A DNA stretch of 64,000 bases from Iamia sp963728655 (GTDB lineage: Bacteria > Actinomycetota > Acidimicrobiia > Acidimicrobiales > Iamiaceae), in contig CAVSLD010000005.1 in assembly GCA_963728655.1 (NCBI GenBank), positions 1-64,000 of the forward strand, read 5' to 3'. The translations under genes and the position numbers were made by a program. The stretch's first letter is position 1. Every line of letters begins with the position of its first letter. The notes beneath the pieces were generated by a model. It was not told where the DNA came from, did no database searches, and saw only the letters and a program-made list of their open reading frames with translations. Below are positions 8,422 through 17,281 of the stretch, piece by piece.

Positions 8422-9377
8422 GCGCGGTGGCCCCCGCCCCCGCGGGCACCGCCGTCGACGGAGGGGCCATGGTGGCGGTGGACGCGTGCACCAGCTGGTT
8501 CGGCGACGTGGTGGCGGTGTCGGAGGTCAGCTTCACCCTGCGCGCCGGCGTGACGGCGCTGCTCGGCCCCAACGGGGCGGGCAAGTCGACCCTGCTGCGC
8601 CTGCTGTGCGGGCTCATCGCCCCCGCCCGCGGCACGGTGCGGGTGCTCGGCCGCGACCCCCGCCACGACATCGAGGTCCACCGCGACCTGGGCCTGGTCC
8701 CCCAGCAGGAGACGGTGTTCGACCGCCTCACCGCCCTGGAGCTGGTGGAGACCGCGGCCCTGCTCCGCGGCGTCGCCTCGCCCCGCCAGGCCGCCGCCGG
8801 GGCCCTCGCCGCGGTCGAGCTGGACCCTGACGACCGACGCCACCTGCCCACCTACTCCCGGGGCATGCGCCAACGGGTGAAGGTGGCCCAGGCCATCGTC
8901 CACGACCCCCGCGTCCTGGTCCTCGACGAGCCCCTCACCGGGCTCGACCCCCGCCAGCGCCGCCACATGACCGACCTGTTCCACCGCCTGGGCGACGAGG
9001 GTCGCTGCGTCATCGTGTCCAGCCACGTGCTGGAGGAGGTCGAGCGCTTCGGCTCCGACGTCCTGGTCATCGTGCAGGGCCGACTGGCCGCCGAGGGCGA
9101 CTACCACGCCATCCGCGACCTCATGGACGACCGCCCCCACCGCATCCGGCTCCGCACCGACCGCCCCCAGGAGGTGGCCGGCCGCCTGCTGGCTGCGGGG
9201 ACGATCCTCGGGCTGGAGGTCACCGGGCCCGACGCGGTGGTCGTCGAGACCGACCGGGTGCACGACCTGCGCCGCACCGTGGCCGTCGTCGCCCGCGACG
9301 CCGACGCCCACCTCTGGGAGGTCACGCCGCTCGACGACGACCTCGACTCGGTGTTCCGCTACCTGGTGGGCCGATGA
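8418..9377 (+). CDS. ABC transporter ATP-binding protein (second)
   Basis: This 319-aa ATPase contains Walker A GPNGAGKST, VPQQETVFDRLTA, the degenerate signature YSRGMRQR (SxGxxQ type), Walker B VLVLDEPLTGLDP and SSHVLEEVERF. The start is the GTG overlapping the permease stop (GTGA), which indicates translational coupling. An ~90-residue C-terminal extension is present, as in the first ATPase. Two ATPases and two permeases suggest either a heteromeric exporter or two linked half-systems. Confidence 0.93.
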   Translation: MSAVAPAPAGTAVDGGAMVAVDACTSWFGDVVAVSEVSFTLRAGVTALLGPNGAGKSTLLRLLCGLIAPARGTVRVLGRDPRHDIEVHRDLGLVPQQETVFDRLTALELVETAALLRGVASPRQAAAGALAAVELDPDDRRHLPTYSRGMRQRVKVAQAIVHDPRVLVLDEPLTGLDPRQRRHMTDLFHRLGDEGRCVIVSSHVLEEVERFGSDVLVIVQGRLAAEGDYHAIRDLMDDRPHRIRLRTDRPQEVAGRLLAAGTILGLEVTGPDAVVVETDRVHDLRRTVAVVARDADAHLWEVTPLDDDLDSVFRYLVGR

Positions 9378-10132
9378 CCGCACCCGCACCCGCCGCCCCC
9401 ACCGCCCGCACCGGGTCGCCGCCGGGCTCGCTCCGCCGGCTCTACGCCGTGTTCCTCCGCCACCAGCTCACCTGGGGCCGGGCCCTCGTCATCCTCGGCC
9501 TCGGCGCCCTCGCGGTGGTGGTGGGCCTGGCTCTCCGCGCCGGCGCCGACGACCAGGTCACCGCCGGGACCCGCTTCATCAACGGCTTCGCCTTCACCAC
9601 CGTGGTCCCGGTCTGCGCCCTGGTCTTCTCCAGCTCGGCCCTGGGCGACACCGTCGACGACCGCACCCTCGTCTACCTGTGGCTCACCCCCGTGGCCCGG
9701 TGGCGCATCGCCGCCGCTGCCACCCTCGCCTCCATCACCGTGGCCCTGCCCCTCGTGTTCGTGCCTGTGGTCCTGGCCGCCGCGGCCACCGGCGCCGGGG
9801 GCGCCCTGGTCGGCGGCACCGCCGTGGCCTGCATCGTGGGCACGGTGGGCTACGCCGGGGTGTTCACCGCCCTCGGCCTGCGGGTCCGGCGGGCGCTGCT
9901 GTGGGGCATCGCCTACATCCTGATCTGGGAGGGGTTCGTCGCCACCGCCAGCGACACCGCGGCCAAGCTGTCGCTGCGGGCCTACACCGCGTCGATCCTG
10001 TCCCAGTACACCGGCGTGGGGCTCCGCCTCGGCGCGCTGACCCTGGCCTCCGGGATCGTCGTGCCCCTCCTCGTCGGCCTCGCCTTCGTCGGGGTCACCA
10101 CGTGGCTGCTGCGCCGGACCACCGTCGACTGA
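9374..10132 (+). CDS. ABC-2 type permease (second)
   Basis: This 252-aa protein has about six membrane helices, with the ABC-2 segment DTVDDRTLVYLWLTPVARWRIAAAATLASI near residues 94-123. It overlaps the upstream ATPase by ATGA. Length and topology resemble NosY/ABC-2 membrane subunits. It shares only low visible similarity with the permease at 7534, so the two are not a recent duplication. Confidence 0.88.
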   Translation: MTAPAPAAPTARTGSPPGSLRRLYAVFLRHQLTWGRALVILGLGALAVVVGLALRAGADDQVTAGTRFINGFAFTTVVPVCALVFSSSALGDTVDDRTLVYLWLTPVARWRIAAAATLASITVALPLVFVPVVLAAAATGAGGALVGGTAVACIVGTVGYAGVFTALGLRVRRALLWGIAYILIWEGFVATASDTAAKLSLRAYTASILSQYTGVGLRLGALTLASGIVVPLLVGLAFVGVTTWLLRRTTVD

Positions 10133-11454
10133 TCCCCGCACCGGGGGAGGCCGCGTCGCGGCGGGCGGTGCTGGCCCTGGCCGTGCCGTCGCTCGGCGCG
10201 CTGGCGGCCGAGCCGCTCTACGTCCTGGCCGACACGGCCATCGTCGGCCACATCGGGACCCCCGAGCTGGGCGGGCTCGGCATCGCCTCCACGGTGCTGC
10301 TGACGGCGGCGACGGTGTTCATCTTCCTGGCCTACGGCACGACCGGTGCCGTGGGCCGCCGCACCGGGGCCGGCGACGCCCGGGGCGCGGCCCACGTGGC
10401 GGTGCAGGGGCTGTGGCTGGCCGCCGGTCTGGGGGTGGTCGCGGCCGCGGTGCTGGCCGCCGCCGGGCCGGCCCTCATCCGGCTCCTCGGCGGCGAGGGC
10501 GAGGTGGCGGCCAACGCCGAGGTCTACCTGCGCATCTCGCTGCTGGGCGTGCCCGCCCTGCTGGTGACCATGGCCGGCACCGGCTACCTGCGGGGCATCC
10601 AGGACGCCCGGACCCCACTGGTGGTCGCCGGGGCGACGGCGGCGGCCAACCTCGCCCTCCAGGTCGCCCTCATCCAGGGGATGGGGTTCGGGATCGGGGC
10701 GTCGGCCCTCTCGACGGTCGTGGCCCAGGCCGGCGGGGCCACGGTGTACCTGGTGAAGGTGGTGGGCGCCGCCCGTCGCCTCGGGGCCCCGCTGGGTCCC
10801 GACCGGGAGGCCCTGGTGCACCTGGGCCGCATCGGGCGGGACCTCCTCGTGCGGACGGCCACCCTGCGCCTCGCCTTCGGCGGGGCCACCGCGGTGGCCG
10901 CCCGCCTCGGTGAGGTGCCCCTGGCCGCCCACCAGGTCGCCTTCGAGGTGATGACCTCCCTGTCGCTGGTGCTCGACGCCCTGGCCATCGCCGGCCAGTC
11001 CCTGGTGTCCACCGCCCTGGGGGCGGGCGACGGCTCCTCGGCCCGGGCCACGGGGCGACGCATCCTCTGGTGGGGCCTGCTGGCCGGTGTGGTCGCCGGC
11101 CTGGGGGTGCTCGTCCTGCGCACCCCGCTGGCCGGGCTGTTCAGCGACGACCCCGCGGTGGAGGCCCTCACCGCCGACCTGCTGGTGTGGGTGGCCGTCC
11201 TCCAACCCGTCGCCGGGGTGGTGTTCGCCCTCGACGGCATCCTCATCGGTGCCGGGGACCTCCGGTACCTGGCCCGGGCCATGGCCGGCGCCGCCGCCCT
11301 CTTCGTGGTCCTGGCCCTCGGCGTGCTGGAGGCCGACCTCGGGGTGGGGTGGCTGTGGGCCGCCCTCGGGGCGATGCTCGTGGCCCGCCTGGTGCCGCTG
11401 CTGGTGCGCTTCGGCCGGGGCCGCTGGGCCGTGGCCGGCGCCGAGCACCCCTGA
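10102..11454 (+). CDS. MATE family efflux transporter (DinF-type)
   Basis: This is a 12-TM MATE protein with the family N-terminus LALAVPSLGALAAEPLYVLADTAIVGHIG. Internal duplication is visible in the second half (LAAHQVAFEVMTSLSLVLDALAIAGQSLV). MATE pumps export cationic drugs or metabolites using Na+ or H+ gradients. The start is uncertain. GTG at 10102 overlaps the ABC permease by 31 bp and gives 450 aa, about the usual length. A GTG at 10168 would begin right at helix 1, which seems too short. It follows the ABC cluster on the same strand and may be co-transcribed with it. Confidence 0.88.
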   Translation: MAAAPDHRRLIPAPGEAASRRAVLALAVPSLGALAAEPLYVLADTAIVGHIGTPELGGLGIASTVLLTAATVFIFLAYGTTGAVGRRTGAGDARGAAHVAVQGLWLAAGLGVVAAAVLAAAGPALIRLLGGEGEVAANAEVYLRISLLGVPALLVTMAGTGYLRGIQDARTPLVVAGATAAANLALQVALIQGMGFGIGASALSTVVAQAGGATVYLVKVVGAARRLGAPLGPDREALVHLGRIGRDLLVRTATLRLAFGGATAVAARLGEVPLAAHQVAFEVMTSLSLVLDALAIAGQSLVSTALGAGDGSSARATGRRILWWGLLAGVVAGLGVLVLRTPLAGLFSDDPAVEALTADLLVWVAVLQPVAGVVFALDGILIGAGDLRYLARAMAGAAALFVVLALGVLEADLGVGWLWAALGAMLVARLVPLLVRFGRGRWAVAGAEHP

Positions 11455-11474
11455 GGTCGCGGCGCGACTCGGGG

Positions 11475-12719
11475 TCAGAACATGGTGGCGCAGTGGGGGG
11501 CCGGCTCGGCGCGGAACAGCCGGTCGGCCGTGGCCAGGGCGCCGGGCCGGTGCTCGTCGGCCCGGCCCACCCGCCCCAGGGCCGAGGGGGCGACCGCGCC
11601 GAGGGCGACGGTGCCCAGCTCCTCGGGGCCGAGGGTGAGGTCGGCCGCGTCGTCCGTGGGCGTGACCGCCCCGTCCCCCTCGGCGTCGGCCTCGATCCGG
11701 AACCGGCCGCCGGAGGCGGGACGGAACGCGTCGGCCACCTCGACCACCACCGTGCCGGCCGCGCCCCACCGACGGGGGCCGAGGGCGGCCGGGACGTCGA
11801 GGATGCGCAGCCACAGCCAGTCCGAGAGGGCCGACGACCGCACCCGACGGGCGTCGCGGACGGCGAGCAGCAGCGGGTCGTCGATCGGCGCGTGCAGCAC
11901 GTCGACCTCGGCGTAGAGGTCGTGGGCCAGCAGACCCCGCCACAGCTCGAGGCGGACCACGTCGTCCACCGCCCCCACGTCCTCCACCCGCAGGGTGCTG
12001 TCCGGCAGGCGGTCGGGCCACCACGCCTCGTGGGCCCGGTAGAGGGCCCAGCCGTCCACCTCCCCGTCGCCGTCCTCGTGCACCAGGACCATCAGGGCGG
12101 TGCCCCCCTCGCGCCCGTCGGGGCGGTCGCGGAAGACGTGGGTCTCCCACCAGGCCCCGGTGCGGGCCACCGCGCCGGGGCGGTGGGGACGGACGCGGTC
12201 GTAGGCCGCCGGCAGCACGGCACGGGCCTGGGCCACGGTGAGCTGGCGGAGGCGGCCGGAGGGCACGGGCAGGCCGGGCCGGGGGACGGCCCACTCGGGG
12301 GCGACCCGCAGGCGCATCCCCCGGGTGGCCACGCCGTAGCCGAAGCGGCCGTAGATCGAGGCCTCCGAGGCGGTGAGCACGGCCACCGGCTCCGGTCCTG
12401 CGGCCACGTCGTCGAGCTGGCGGCGCATCAGCTCGGTGAGCACGCCCCGCCGCCGGTGGGTCGGGGCCACGCCCACCATGGTCACACCGGCGGCGGGCAC
12501 CGCCGCCCCGCCCGGCAGGGTGAGGTCCATGGTGAAGGCGCCGGTGCCGCCCACCCACTCCTCACCGTCGAGGACGCCGATGCTGCGCGTCGGCTCCCAG
12601 AGGTCGTCCTCGTCCTCGACCAGCTCGGGGGTGGGCGCCGGGATGGCGAAGCCCCGCCACACCGGGAGCATGAACGCCTCCAGCTCGTCGGGCCGGGGGG
12701 CGCGGAAGGTCAGGTCCAT
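11475..12719 (-). CDS. GNAT acetyltransferase, Eis-like
   Basis: This 414-aa protein has an N-terminal GNAT domain. Its acetyl-CoA loop is VGVAPTHRRRGVLTELMRR, followed by LTASEASIYGRFGYGVAT, where Eis enzymes carry their general-acid Tyr. A second GNAT-like middle domain and a sterol-carrier-like C-terminal domain follow (~residues 310-414). The chain ends in Phe, and in Eis the C-terminal carboxylate serves in catalysis. Eis enzymes acetylate amines, including aminoglycosides, at several positions. Whether this one modifies an antibiotic or a metabolite is not shown. The ATG at 12719 gives the expected family length (~400 aa). Confidence 0.88.
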   Translation of the reverse strand: MDLTFRAPRPDELEAFMLPVWRGFAIPAPTPELVEDEDDLWEPTRSIGVLDGEEWVGGTGAFTMDLTLPGGAAVPAAGVTMVGVAPTHRRRGVLTELMRRQLDDVAAGPEPVAVLTASEASIYGRFGYGVATRGMRLRVAPEWAVPRPGLPVPSGRLRQLTVAQARAVLPAAYDRVRPHRPGAVARTGAWWETHVFRDRPDGREGGTALMVLVHEDGDGEVDGWALYRAHEAWWPDRLPDSTLRVEDVGAVDDVVRLELWRGLLAHDLYAEVDVLHAPIDDPLLLAVRDARRVRSSALSDWLWLRILDVPAALGPRRWGAAGTVVVEVADAFRPASGGRFRIEADAEGDGAVTPTDDAADLTLGPEELGTVALGAVAPSALGRVGRADEHRPGALATADRLFRAEPAPHCATMF

Positions 12720-12778
12720 GGCCCGATCCTGGCCCACCGCGGCCGCCGGGGCGACCGGGTTCGGGCCACGACGCGCCG

Positions 12779-14503
12779 TCAGGCGCAGCCGGTGATGATG
12801 TCCTGGATGTCGCTGGGGAGGGTGCCGCCGTTGCGCACGTCCTCGTCGATGGCGCTGAACTCCTCGAAGCTGTAGCGCTGCTCGATCTGCTCCAGCGCAC
12901 AGGTGCAGCTCTCGGTGGAGCCGCCCGACCCCGTGCACGAGTCGACGAACTGGGTGCGGGCCGAGGCCGGGTACGCGGCTCCCACGGCCGCGGTGGTGGT
13001 CGTCGCCTCGGTGGTGGTGGTGGTCTCCTCCGACGTCGTCGTGGTGGCGTCGGTGGGTCCGGGGGCCTCGGTGGTGGCCTCGGTCGTCGTGGTGGCGCCG
13101 GTCGACGAGGAGTCGCCGGCGCTCGACACGAACGCGAAGAGCACGATGATGAGGATCACGGCCACCACGGCGATGGCCGCGACGATGGCGACGACCTTGC
13201 CGCCCCCGGACCCGGACGGGCTCGACGGCGGTGGGGCGGTGCCGTAGCCGTACCCCGTCGGGTAGGCGCCCGACGGGGCACCCGTGGGGTAGGTGCCCGA
13301 CGGTGTGGCGGTGGGGGGTCCGCCGTAGGACGGCGGCGACGCGCCGCCGGCGGTGGCGTAGCCCGGGGGGGCGGGGGTGCCGCCGTAGGGGGCGGGTGTG
13401 CCGCCGTAGGGGGCGGGCGTGCCGGCGCCCTGGGGTGCAGGGGTGCCCGTGGTGGGCGGGGCCACGGCCTGGCCGTAGGGCGTCGCCGGCGCACCGGTGG
13501 CCGGGGGCGGGGCCGGGGTGCCCGGTGCCGTCGTGCCCGGCGCTGGGGCCGTCGGCGCTCCGGTGGCGGCCGCCGCGCCGGCCCCGGCGGCGACGGCGGC
13601 GGGGGGCAGGCCGGGCAGCAGGTCGGGGTCGGTGTGCAGGGGCACCGAGGTGATCCCCCGCTGCTCCTGGAGGTGCTGGGCCCACTGCGCCGCCTCGAGG
13701 GCCGAGGCGGGCCGCTTGGCCGGGTCCTTGTCCATGAGGGTGTGGATCATCTTGGCCACGTCCTCGGGCACGCCCACGTCGGTGAGCGGCGGCGGGTCCT
13801 CGGTGTTGACCCGGTACATGATGGCGACCACGGACTCGTCGACGTCCTTGACGAACGGGGTGCGGCCCGACGCCACCGCCGAGAGCATGGCGCCGAGGGC
13901 GTAGAGGTCGCTGGAGGCCGACGCCCGCTCGCCCCGCAGCACCTCCGGGGCGGTGTAGGCGACGGTGCCGGTGATCACGCCGGTGGCCGTGCGCTGGCTG
14001 TCGCCGAACCGGGCGATGCCGAAGTCCGCCAGCTTGTAGTCGCCGATGCGGGAGGTGAGGACGTTGGCCGGCTTGATGTCGCGGTGGAGGATGCCGGCCT
14101 TGTGGGCCGCGCCCAGGGCGTCGCACATCTGGACCGCGATGCGCAGCACCTCCTCGAGCGGGGCCGGGCCGTGGTCGCCCAGCTTGGCCTGGAGCGAGCC
14201 CGACGGCAGGTGCTCCATGGCCAGGAAGGGCAAGCCGTCCTCGGTGGCGCCGGCGTCGTACACGGTGACCACGTGGGGGTGCCACGAGAGCGACCCGATG
14301 GCCTGGCACTCGGCCTCGAAGCGCCGCTTGGCGTCGTCGTCGGTGGGATCGACGTTGGTGAGCACCTTGAGCGCCACCGTGCGCCGCAGCTTGGGCTGGT
14401 GCGACCGGTAGACGACGGCGAAGCCGCCCCGGCCCAGCTCGCGCTCGATCTCGTAGCCGGGGACCGCGACGCCCCCCGACAGCCGATCTCCGCGGTCGCT
14501 CAT
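12779..14503 (-). CDS. Transmembrane Ser/Thr protein kinase
   Basis: This 574-aa protein has a complete kinase domain (residues ~15-280): GRGGFA, VALKVL, HRDIKPAN, ADFGIA and YTAPEVL. A Pro/Ala/Gly/Tyr-rich linker with PYGGTPAP repeats follows, then one TM helix (VVAIVAAIAVVAVILIIVLF). The outer tail holds a Thr/Glu stretch and a ~75-residue end with four Cys (CTGSGGSTESCTC and a final C), suggesting two disulfides. It has no PASTA repeats, so the sensor differs from the kinase at 30082. The ATG follows GGGAGGGCACCG and overlaps the stop of small ORF B (ATGA). Confidence 0.93.
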   Translation of the reverse strand: MSDRGDRLSGGVAVPGYEIERELGRGGFAVVYRSHQPKLRRTVALKVLTNVDPTDDDAKRRFEAECQAIGSLSWHPHVVTVYDAGATEDGLPFLAMEHLPSGSLQAKLGDHGPAPLEEVLRIAVQMCDALGAAHKAGILHRDIKPANVLTSRIGDYKLADFGIARFGDSQRTATGVITGTVAYTAPEVLRGERASASSDLYALGAMLSAVASGRTPFVKDVDESVVAIMYRVNTEDPPPLTDVGVPEDVAKMIHTLMDKDPAKRPASALEAAQWAQHLQEQRGITSVPLHTDPDLLPGLPPAAVAAGAGAAAATGAPTAPAPGTTAPGTPAPPPATGAPATPYGQAVAPPTTGTPAPQGAGTPAPYGGTPAPYGGTPAPPGYATAGGASPPSYGGPPTATPSGTYPTGAPSGAYPTGYGYGTAPPPSSPSGSGGGKVVAIVAAIAVVAVILIIVLFAFVSSAGDSSSTGATTTTEATTEAPGPTDATTTTSEETTTTTEATTTTAAVGAAYPASARTQFVDSCTGSGGSTESCTCALEQIEQRYSFEEFSAIDEDVRNGGTLPSDIQDIITGCA

Positions 14504-14735
14504 CGGTGCCCTCCCACGTCGTCGGACACCTCGAGCCCCGCCCTCTCGGCAGGGCACCGATGAGCGCCGGCTCCGCCGTCAGGGAGAGAGCCGTGCTGCC
14601 AGGTTCGCTCGCTGCGCTCGCTCACCGGTGCCCTCCCACGTCGTCGGACACCTCGAGCCCCGCCCTCTCGGCAGGGCACCGATGAGCGCCGGCTCCGCCG
14701 TCAGGGAGAGAGCCGTGCTGCCAGGTTCGCTCGCT
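14499..14735. repeat. Two-copy tandem direct repeat, 122-bp period
   Basis: Copies at 14499-14613 and 14621-14735 are nearly identical (I noticed one T/C difference near the left end), separated by seven bases. Within each copy, a segment reading GCTCATCGGTGCCCT at 14498-14512 recurs inverted at 14551-14565. In copy 2 one base of the left arm is changed. The repeat creates small ORFs A and B. Confidence 0.9.
14500..14625 (-). CDS. Small ORF B (41 aa), coupled to the kinase
   Basis: This GTG-start ORF reads MSERSERTWQHGSLPDGG and continues to a GGHR end. Apart from a three-residue N-terminal addition, it is identical to ORF A. Its GTG overlaps the stop of ORF A (GTGA) and its own stop overlaps the kinase ATG (ATGA). 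This gives a chain of three coupled reading frames. No family is recognised. It may encode a real microprotein, or it may simply deliver ribosomes to the kinase start. Confidence 0.45.
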   Translation of the reverse strand: MSERSERTWQHGSLPDGGAGAHRCPAERAGLEVSDDVGGHR

Positions 14736-14738
14736 CAT
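14622..14738 (-). CDS. Small ORF A (38 aa), duplicated copy
   Basis: It starts MSERTWQHGSLPDGG and ends GLEVSDDVGGHR. A GGTGGAGACG stretch before the ATG offers a plausible ribosome site, so translation is credible. It is the upstream member of a tandem duplication with ORF B. No known domain is visible and it is short enough to be chance, but the coupling to ORF B and the kinase argues for function. Confidence 0.45.
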   Translation of the reverse strand: MSERTWQHGSLPDGGAGAHRCPAERAGLEVSDDVGGHR

Positions 14739-14851
14739 CGTCTCCACCCACGCCTCCATCGGGACAGGGGCCGATGCTAGGCCGCTCCAGGGACGGGATC
14801 GGTGGTCTCGGGGCGGGGAGGGCTCCCACCAGAGGCCCGACCGGGCTCGCC

Positions 14852-16079
14852 TCACGCCTCCAGGCCGAACCGGTCGAGGCCGTAGGCCGCCACCGCGTTG
14901 CCCCGGAGCACGGCGCGGCACTCCTCGGCGTCCATGCCGGCGGCCGCGAAGAGTTCGTGGGCCACCTTGCGGGAGTGGGGGAAGGTGCCGTCGGAGTGGG
15001 GGTAGTCCGTCTCGAAGAGGATCTGCGACAGGCCCACGTCGTGGCGGCAGCGCAGCCCGTGGAGGTCGTCGAACACGCACCCGAACACGCGCCCCGCCAC
15101 CTGCTCGGACGGGAGCACCGGCCCGCCCACGCCCCCCCGCCCCTCGGCCCAGACCGCGTCCATGCGCTCCAGCTGGAAGGGCATCCACCCCACCTGGCTC
15201 TCGGCGTAGGCGACCTTGATGGCGGGGAACCGCTCGAGGGTGCCCGAGAACACCCAGTCGGCCAGCGAGCCCTGGGCGTTCTGGGCGTAGAGCGACATCG
15301 AGGTGGCCAGCGGGGCGTCGGGAGAGGTCGACGGCATCGACGACGACGACCCGATGTGCATCGACACCGTGGTCTCCGTGTCGACCGCGGCCTGCCAGAG
15401 CACGTCCCACTCCCCCGTGTACAGCGACGGGAGGCCCAGCTTGGACGGGTTCTCGGTGAAGGCGATGGCGTGGCTCCCCCTGTCGCGCGCAGCGGTGCAC
15501 CTCCTCCGCGGCCAGGCGCGGGTCCCACAGGGGCACCAGGGTGAGGGGGATGAGGCGGCGGGGCACCTCGGTGCCCGACCACTCGTCCACCATCCAGTCG
15601 TTGTAGATGCGGAGGCAGGCGAGGGCCAGCTCCTTGTCGTCGCGCTCGAGGAAGCCCTGGCCGGCGAAGCGGGGGAAGACGTTGGGGTAGTTGATGGCCG
15701 CCTCGACGTGGTTGGCCTCCATGTCGGCCAGCCGCTCGGTGCGGTCCCACGTGCCGGGGCGCAGGTCCTCGTAGCGGGCGGGCACGTTGCGCTGCTCGTC
15801 GCGGGGCAGACCGGCCGGTCCGTGGAGCAGGCCCGTGGGCACGACGAGGTCGTCGAAGAGCCACAGGTCGCACCAGTCGCCGTCGGGCACGTCGCGGGCG
15901 AAGCCGTAGTGCCCCCCGGAGAACTCGAGGCGCACCCGCTCGGTCACCACCCGGGGGCCGCGGTCCCGCAGGCTCGCGGGCAGCTCGCGCTGCCAGAGGT
16001 CCTTGGGCTCCATCACGTGGTCGTCGACCGAGATGATGAGGGGCAGGTCCTGCTCGGCGGGGGTGACGTCGGCGGTCAC
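14852..16079 (-). pseudogene. Amidohydrolase-2 family metal-dependent hydrolase, frameshifted
   Basis: Two frames join to an almost complete ~408-aa amidohydrolase of the ACMSD-like amidohydrolase-2 family. The N-terminal part carries the metal motif SVDDHVMEPKDLW and INYPNVFPRF. The C-terminal part has FTENPSKLGLPSL, SMHIGSSSS and ETDYPHSDGTFPHSRK, which holds the late catalytic Asp. The switch is near 15476-15490. Removing one base from the C5 run at 15476-15480 (G5 on the coding strand) restores CARQGSHAIAFTENP. Substrates in this family include aromatic ring-cleavage acids. The GTG start has a strong GGAGGAG site. It closes the operon MFS-TetR-cupin-hydrolase. It could be a true pseudogene or a sequence error. 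Confidence 0.85.
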
Positions 16080-16113
16080 GGGGTCTCCTCCGGGTCGGGG
16101 CTCGGGTGGGCGG

Positions 16114-16650
16114 TCACCCGCGGGCGGCACCGTCGGGCACCGGGGCGGAGAACACGGCCCGGAGGTCCTCCAGGCCGGCGGGCAGCTCGATGGGCGGGTC
16201 GGGCAGGGCCTCGACGCCCCGCTCGGCGAGGATCGCGGCCATGGCCTCGGGCTCGTCGCTCCACGAGCGGGGGTCGCCCATCATCACCTCGTAGCAGTGG
16301 ACGCCCTCGGGCCCGGCCACGAACGGTCCGAAGGAGGCGCCGAGGGGCAGCTCGATGTGGGCGCCGGGGCCGAGCTCGCGGCCCTCGCAGGTGAGCGACC
16401 CCTCCAGCACGGTGAGGGTGTGGGGGCTGTGGTGGCCGTGGCGACGCACGATCATCCCCGGGTCCCACCGTGCGAACAGGGCGAGGTACAGCGGGTCGAC
16501 GGAGAACGCCACCCACCTCTCCCACACGTGGGCCTCGGTGCCGTCGGGGTTGCGCTGGCTGCGCACCGCGATCCACGGCGGGTCGTCGTCGTGGCGGGAG
16601 CTGAACGCAGGGGCCCGACCGGGCACCCGGGGACTGGCCGGGGCGGTCAC
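16114..16650 (-). CDS. Cupin-domain protein
   Basis: This 178-aa protein has a single cupin barrel. The first motif is RRHGHHSPHTLTVLEGSLTC, with several His, followed by LGPGAHIELPLGASFGPF and VHCYEVMMGD. It is likely a small metal-binding sensor or enzyme, for example dioxygenase-like, but the substrate is unknown. The GTG at 16650 was chosen. An upstream ATG (16728) would overlap the TetR gene. It lies 34 bp before the amidohydrolase, so a joint catabolic role is plausible. Confidence 0.78.
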   Translation of the reverse strand: MTAPASPRVPGRAPAFSSRHDDDPPWIAVRSQRNPDGTEAHVWERWVAFSVDPLYLALFARWDPGMIVRRHGHHSPHTLTVLEGSLTCEGRELGPGAHIELPLGASFGPFVAGPEGVHCYEVMMGDPRSWSDEPEAMAAILAERGVEALPDPPIELPAGLEDLRAVFSAPVPDGAARG

Positions 16651-16690
16651 GCGGCGGACCGTACCCCTCTCGGGCGACGCCCGTCGGTCG

Positions 16691-17281
16691 TCAGCTCGGG
16701 GCGCCGGCGCGCAGGCCCGGGGCCACACCGGCCAGCACGGCGTCGACGGTGCGCACGATGAGGTCGGCGTCGACGGGGCGGTGGGAGAGGAAGGACCGGT
16801 AGATGGCGGGGCCGACCACCAGGTCGAGGACGAGGTCGGCGTCGACGTCGGCGCCGATCTCGCCCCGGTCGACGGCCCGCCGGAGGATGGCCCGGCCGGT
16901 CTCCCGGCGCCGCTCGACGAAGTCGCGCTGGACGGCGCGCAGCGCGTCGTCCTGGGCTGCGGCCGCCGCCATCTCGACCATGACCCGTCCCTGGTGGGCG
17001 TCGGACAGCTTCTCGGCCAGGGGCAGGGACAGGGCCAGGAGGTCGTCGCGCAGCGAGCCGGTGTCGGGGGACGGCGGCTCCTCGGCGACGGTGGCCACGG
17101 CCTCGAACAGCAGGGCCTCCTTGGAGGACCACCGCCGGTAGATGGTGGCCTTGCCCACGCCGGCGCGCGCCGCCACCGCGTCGACGGTGAGGCCCGAGAG
17201 CCCGACCTCGGCGACCAGGTCGAGGGTCGCCCGCAGGATGGTCTCCTCGGCGTGGGGGTCGCGGGGCCGCCCGCCGGCCAT
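16691..17281 (-). CDS. TetR/AcrR family regulator
   Basis: This 196-aa protein has an N-terminal HTH (ILRATLDLVAEVGLSGLTVDAVAARAGVGKATIYRRWSSKEAL, residues ~14-58) and a TetR C-terminal ligand domain. Its ATG overlaps the MFS stop by one base (TGATG). This arrangement suggests it represses the MFS-TetR operon in response to an exported compound. The promoter region upstream of the MFS (18995-19023) has only an imperfect palindrome, so I cannot name the operator. Confidence 0.92.
   Translation of the reverse strand: MAGGRPRDPHAEETILRATLDLVAEVGLSGLTVDAVAARAGVGKATIYRRWSSKEALLFEAVATVAEEPPSPDTGSLRDDLLALSLPLAEKLSDAHQGRVMVEMAAAAAQDDALRAVQRDFVERRRETGRAILRRAVDRGEIGADVDADLVLDLVVGPAIYRSFLSHRPVDADLIVRTVDAVLAGVAPGLRAGAPS

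Noticed and set aside
9982..12558. 858-aa minus-strand ORF
   Set aside because: It covers the ABC permease, MATE and acetyltransferase regions in the wrong frame, with Arg/Gly/His-rich translation and no motif.
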